From contig JANQME010000370.1 in assembly GCA_028280205.1 (NCBI GenBank), positions 1 through 8,874 of the forward strand: DNA of 8,874 nt, given 5' to 3'. The notes under the pieces are model-generated. The model worked only from the letters and a program-made list of their open reading frames with translations, had not been told where the DNA came from and did not search any database. Positions 5,850 through 8,874 of the stretch are shown here, in pieces (positions within the stretch are counted from its first letter, which is position 1; each line of letters opens with the position of its first letter). The translations under genes were made by a program, and so were the position numbers. The DNA comes from Longimicrobiales bacterium (GTDB lineage: Bacteria > Gemmatimonadota > Gemmatimonadetes > Longimicrobiales > Gaopeijiaceae).

Positions 5850-7451
5850 ATGGCGCTCCTCGAGCGCATGAAAGAGTCCACGATCGCGTCTGCGCTGACC
5901 GCCCGTGCGAAGACCGACCCCGCACGTCCGTACCTCGTGCACGACAACGGGACGCTGACCTTTGCGGAGGTCGATTCCCAGGCCGAGGCGCTGGCCGCAT
6001 CGCTGGCGAATCTGGGCGTCGGTGCCGGCGACCGGATCGCGCTCATCCTGCCGGCGTGTCCCGAATTCGTGGTCGCCCTCTTCGCGGCGGGGAAGCTCGG
6101 CGCCGTGGCCGTGCCGCTGAACCCGCGCCTGACCGAGCCGGAGCTCCAGTACATGCTCCGCCACTCCGAAGCCCTCGCGGCCGTGACGATCGAGGAGCAC
6201 CGCGGCGTCGACTACCTGCAGCTCTTCGAGAACGTCATGCCCCAGCTCCCGGAGCTGCGCTACCTTGCCACGGTCGGGGAGGCGGAGCTGTGGCACGACG
6301 ACCGGATCTTCCAGTTCGAGGATCTCGTGTCCGCGGGCACGGGGCGGAACTACCCCGCGGCTGCGCCGTCGCCGTCCGACTGCTTCGCGCTCCTGTACAC
6401 GTCGGGGACGAGCGGGAAGCCGAAAGGGGTCGAGCTGAGCCACGCGAACCTCCCCAGCGCCGCCGCCGGGACCGCGGCCGCGATCTCGCTCGCGCGAGAG
6501 GACCGGATCGTCGGCATCTCGGCGCTCTTCCACGTCTACGGACTCGCCGCGGGTCTGCTCGGGTGCCTGGTGGCGGGCGCTTCGATCGTCCTTCAGGACG
6601 AGGGCGGACCCGAGGCGACGCTGGCGGCGGTCCAGGCGCACGGCGCCACGGTGCACTTCGGGATCCCCACGCTCTTCTACGGGGCGCTGGAGGAGCTGCG
6701 CGCGCGTCCGCGCGACCTCTCCACGCTCCGGCTGGCGGTCGTCGCGGGGGCGCCGGTGCACGACGGCCTCGTGACTGCGGTCGCCACCGCCTTCGGGGTT
6801 CCGGTCGTGGCCGGCTACTCCGTGACGGAAACGGCTTCGACGGTGAGCGCGGCGCGTCCCGACGACCCCGAGGAGAAGCGGCGCTTCACCGTGGGTCGGC
6901 CGATCGCGGAGACCCGAGTCCGGATCGTCGATGCGAACGAGCCCGACGGTCGGGAGCTCCCGGTCGAGAGCGTCGGGGAGATCCGCGTGCGCGGTCCGGG
7001 GGTGATGATCGGCTACTACCGCCAGCCGAACCGGACGTCGGAGGTCTTCGACTCGGACGGGTACTTCCGGACCGGGGATCTGGGCCTGATGGACGAGGAA
7101 GGTTTTCTCCATTTGGTGGGGCGGACGAGAGACGTTATCATTCGATCTGGCTTCAATGTGTACCCCCGCGAAGTCGAGGCTCGAATCGAGGCTCACCCGG
7201 CGGTACAGGAGGTCGCTGCGATCGGGGTTCCCGACGCGCTCCTCGGAGAGGCCGTTTGCGCCTGCGTCGTCCCCGTCGAGGGAGCGATCGTTACGGGCGA
7301 GGAAATCGTGGACTGGTGTCGCGAGACGCTCGCGGACGACAAGGTCCCCGACCTCGTTCGGTTTCTCGACGACCTCCCTCGGACGGACACGGGGCAGGTG
7401 CGCCGGGTGGACGTGGCTCGAGCCGTGACAGCGGACGAGCCCTCGACCTGA
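5850..7451 (+). CDS. AMP-forming acyl-CoA synthetase-like protein with K-to-Q change in motif A10, 533 aa
   Basis: An ANL-superfamily enzyme resembling fatty acid or 4-coumarate CoA ligases, which form an acyl-AMP and then an acyl-CoA. Core motifs are present: A3 YTSGTSGKPKG (183-193), FHVYGL (227-232), A5 AGYSVTETAS (321-330), A7 GYFRTGDL (404-411) and hinge A8 GRTRDVIIRSGFNVYPREVE (424-443). A10 reads LPRTDTGQVRR (509-519): Gln516 (CAG, 7395-7397) stands where the family has a near-invariant Lys needed for the adenylation half-reaction. The change is unambiguous in the sequence; its consequence (weak adenylation, thioesterification only, or another role) is inferred. There is no signal peptide, so it is cytoplasmic. 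The substrate cannot be read from sequence. The A8 region uses codons unlike the rest of the gene. It follows aroB by 53 bases in what looks like one operon, ended by a hairpin at 7462-7480. Confidence 0.9.
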   Translation: MALLERMKESTIASALTARAKTDPARPYLVHDNGTLTFAEVDSQAEALAASLANLGVGAGDRIALILPACPEFVVALFAAGKLGAVAVPLNPRLTEPELQYMLRHSEALAAVTIEEHRGVDYLQLFENVMPQLPELRYLATVGEAELWHDDRIFQFEDLVSAGTGRNYPAAAPSPSDCFALLYTSGTSGKPKGVELSHANLPSAAAGTAAAISLAREDRIVGISALFHVYGLAAGLLGCLVAGASIVLQDEGGPEATLAAVQAHGATVHFGIPTLFYGALEELRARPRDLSTLRLAVVAGAPVHDGLVTAVATAFGVPVVAGYSVTETASTVSAARPDDPEEKRRFTVGRPIAETRVRIVDANEPDGRELPVESVGEIRVRGPGVMIGYYRQPNRTSEVFDSDGYFRTGDLGLMDEEGFLHLVGRTRDVIIRSGFNVYPREVEARIEAHPAVQEVAAIGVPDALLGEAVCACVVPVEGAIVTGEEIVDWCRETLADDKVPDLVRFLDDLPRTDTGQVRRVDVARAVTADEPST

Positions 7452-7461
7452 CGGGAGCCGC

Positions 7462-7480
7462 CGCATCCAGGGTGGATGCG
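7462..7480 (+). terminator. Compact hairpin after the synthetase gene
   Basis: CGCATCCA (7462-7469) and TGGATGCG (7473-7480) form a perfect 8-bp stem with a GGG loop, starting 11 bases after the synthetase stop. It is followed by TCCC rather than a T-tract. Position and symmetry suggest it ends the lipoprotein-aroB-synthetase transcript, though perhaps inefficiently. Confidence 0.5.
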
Positions 7481-7491
7481 TCCCAAGGCTT

Positions 7492-7533
7492 CCCCGACCC
7501 CGATCGCGATCCAGCGACACGTTCGGGGTGGGG
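7492..7533 (+). promoter_or_regulatory. Larger bulged stem-loop upstream of the NYN-LOTUS gene
   Basis: CCCC-G-ACCCCGA (7492-7503) can pair with TCGGGGT-GGGG (7523-7533), giving 11 base pairs with one bulged G (7496) and a 19-base loop. The loop can itself form a short TCGC/GCGA stem (7504-7507 with 7514-7517). It lies 38 bases before the NYN gene start. The AT-richer AAAATACAGT (7549-7558), a possible -10, follows shortly after. The structure could be the tail of a terminator, an operator, or, if transcription starts upstream, a structured leader. Confidence 0.3.
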
Positions 7534-7570
7534 AGGTCTCGCGACAGGAAAATACAGTCAGCGAGACGAG

Positions 7571-8874
7571 ATGAATGTTCCGTACACGCGCGCCCCGCAT
7601 CAGGGCGGCGCCGGCATGGCGGGAGCCGACAACCCGCACGCAGCGCTTCTCATCGACTTCGACAACGTCACGATGGGGATGCGCAGCGACCTCTCGAAGG
7701 AGCTCAAGAGCCTTCTAGCAACCGACGTCATCAAGGGCAAGGTCAGCGTCCAGCGGGCCTACGCCGACTGGCGCCGGTACCCCCAGTACATCGTGCCTCT
7801 CTCCGAGGCTTCGGTCGATCTGATCTTCGCGCCCGCCTACGGGAGCAACAAGAAGAACGCGACCGACATCCGGATGGCGATCGACGCCTTGGAGCTCGTC
7901 TTCATCCGGCCCGAGATCGGAACGTACATCCTGCTCACCGGGGACTCGGACTTCTCGAGCCTGGTGCTCAAGCTCAAGGAGTACGGGAAGTACGTGATCG
8001 GCGTGGGGATCCAGGAGTCCAGCTCCGACATCCTCGTCCAGAACTGCGACGAGTACTACTCGTACACCAGCCTCACCGGGCTCACCAAGACGACCGAGAT
8101 GGGCCGCGGAGGAAGCGATCCCTGGGTGCTCGTCAAGGACGCGGTCACGAAGATGATCCAGCGCGACGACGTGATGCGCTCCGACCGCCTCAAGCAGGTG
8201 ATGCAGGAGATCGACCCGTCGTTCGACGAGGGCTCCATCGGCTTCTCGAAGTTCAGCAAGTTCCTCGCCGAGGCCGCGTCCCGGGGGCTCGTGAAGCTCC
8301 AGAAGATGGACAACGGCCAGTACGAGATCCGGACCGGCACGGGCGGAAACGGCCGGGGACGCGCGCGCGACGACAGCCGTGGCCGACGCGGACGGGGGGG
8401 ACGGCGGGGCCCCCGAGACCGGTCCCGCCACGAGGACGCCCCCACCTCGCCCGGCGACCGCGGGAGTGACGACGCCGGACGGGACGAGGACGCGACGTCC
8501 GGGGCCGACGAGAATCCCCTCGAGACGGCGTACGATACGCTGCGCGACGCGCTGAAGGCGCTTCGAGACGCCGGTCGCCATCCGGTGCGCGACTCCGACG
8601 TGAAGCGCCGCATGCTCGAGCTGAAACGGGGCTTCGACGAGACCGAGCTCGGCTTCGCCAAGTTCAGCCGCTTCCTCCAGCAGGCCGAGGAGCACGGGGT
8701 CGTGCGGACGCGGCGCACCGAGGCGGGGAACGTCGAGGTGGCTCTCCCGGACGGGGGTGCGGCGAAGGATGCACCGGATCACGCGGAGGATACGACCGCC
8801 CTCCGGACGGAACCCGCACCCGACGTGGAGGAAGCCGACTACGGTTACGAGGAACGCCGCTCCGACTCGGACGG
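7571..8874 (+). CDS. NYN-domain putative ribonuclease with two LOTUS/OST-HTH domains, 3'-truncated by the window
   Basis: At least 434 codons, still open at the right edge. Residues 24-165 are a NYN (LabA/DUF88-like, PIN-fold) domain: AALLIDFDN (D29, D31), KKNATDIRMAID (D99, D105) and LLTGDSDFSSL (D125, D127) supply the acidic metal-binding set, so nuclease activity is plausible. Residues 183-254 and 316-392 are two winged-helix modules of LOTUS/OST-HTH type, sharing the signature GF-S/A-KFS-K/R-FL (224-232 and 361-369). Between them lies a basic RG-rich stretch (256-286) followed by an acidic one (288-314). NYN-LOTUS combinations are known in bacteria and in eukaryotic MARF1; LOTUS domains bind RNA or protein partners. 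Targets here are unknown. The start at 7571 lacks a strong Shine-Dalgarno; an in-frame ATG at 7616 would also keep the NYN domain. It is the first gene after the upstream operon's hairpin, so it probably has its own promoter. Confidence 0.9.
   Translation, partial: MNVPYTRAPHQGGAGMAGADNPHAALLIDFDNVTMGMRSDLSKELKSLLATDVIKGKVSVQRAYADWRRYPQYIVPLSEASVDLIFAPAYGSNKKNATDIRMAIDALELVFIRPEIGTYILLTGDSDFSSLVLKLKEYGKYVIGVGIQESSSDILVQNCDEYYSYTSLTGLTKTTEMGRGGSDPWVLVKDAVTKMIQRDDVMRSDRLKQVMQEIDPSFDEGSIGFSKFSKFLAEAASRGLVKLQKMDNGQYEIRTGTGGNGRGRARDDSRGRRGRGGRRGPRDRSRHEDAPTSPGDRGSDDAGRDEDATSGADENPLETAYDTLRDALKALRDAGRHPVRDSDVKRRMLELKRGFDETELGFAKFSRFLQQAEEHGVVRTRRTEAGNVEVALPDGGAAKDAPDHAEDTTALRTEPAPDVEEADYGYEERRSDSD

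Noticed and set aside
5661..7520. Long minus-strand open frame opposite the acyl-CoA synthetase gene
   Set aside because: Low-complexity Arg/Asp/Val/His sequence typical of an antisense shadow; the plus strand carries all core synthetase motifs.
7528..8469. Plus-strand open frame in a different phase over the NYN-LOTUS gene
   Set aside because: It is an Arg/Pro/Gly-rich frame-shift shadow; the frame starting at 7571 encodes the NYN and LOTUS motifs without a stop.
7715..8782. Minus-strand open frame opposite the NYN-LOTUS gene
   Set aside because: No recognisable domain; the plus strand encodes a complete NYN active site and LOTUS signatures.

Overview
The window is about 8.9 kb of very GC-rich, densely coding bacterial chromosome with third codon positions almost always G or C. 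The gene families suggest an uncultured bacterium with a cell wall, possibly Gemmatimonadota. That placement is inferred from the GC content, a stand-alone V4R protein and the style of the GGGVTTD-type AroB and HExxH lipoprotein; no rRNA or other decisive marker is present. No tRNA, rRNA, CRISPR array, insertion sequence or phage gene was seen. No stretch over 300 bases lacks a gene; the longest gap is 183 bases (3254-3436).

Left part (1-3253). A minus-strand pair enters from the left edge: the 5' end of a YqgF/RuvX-type nuclease gene (1-82) and, just upstream of it, a V4R-domain gene (102-641). Across an 88-base divergent region lies a small plus-strand YtxH-type membrane protein (730-975). 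It converges, through a spacer that can form two competing GC-rich hairpins, on a class A penicillin-binding protein on the minus strand (1052-3253).

Right part (3437-8874). All genes are on the plus strand. A putative secreted HExxH lipoprotein (3437-4651) overlaps aroB (4648-5796) by four bases (ATGA), so the two are probably co-translated. An AMP-forming acyl-CoA synthetase-like gene (5850-7451) follows after 53 bases with a strong GGAGG site. A compact hairpin ends this presumed operon. After a structured 119-base leader comes a gene for a NYN-domain nuclease with two LOTUS/OST-HTH modules joined by an RG-rich linker (7571 to the edge, open at the 3' end).

How the genes fit together: PBP1A, YtxH and the lipoprotein belong to the envelope. 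AroB supplies the shikimate pathway, and the synthetase would activate a carboxylic acid. YqgF and NYN-LOTUS are RNA-processing proteins. Most of the window is housekeeping. The points most worth a second look are the NYN-LOTUS-RG-LOTUS protein, the synthetase whose normally invariant A10 lysine is glutamine, and the operon joining a secreted metallopeptidase-like lipoprotein to aroB.
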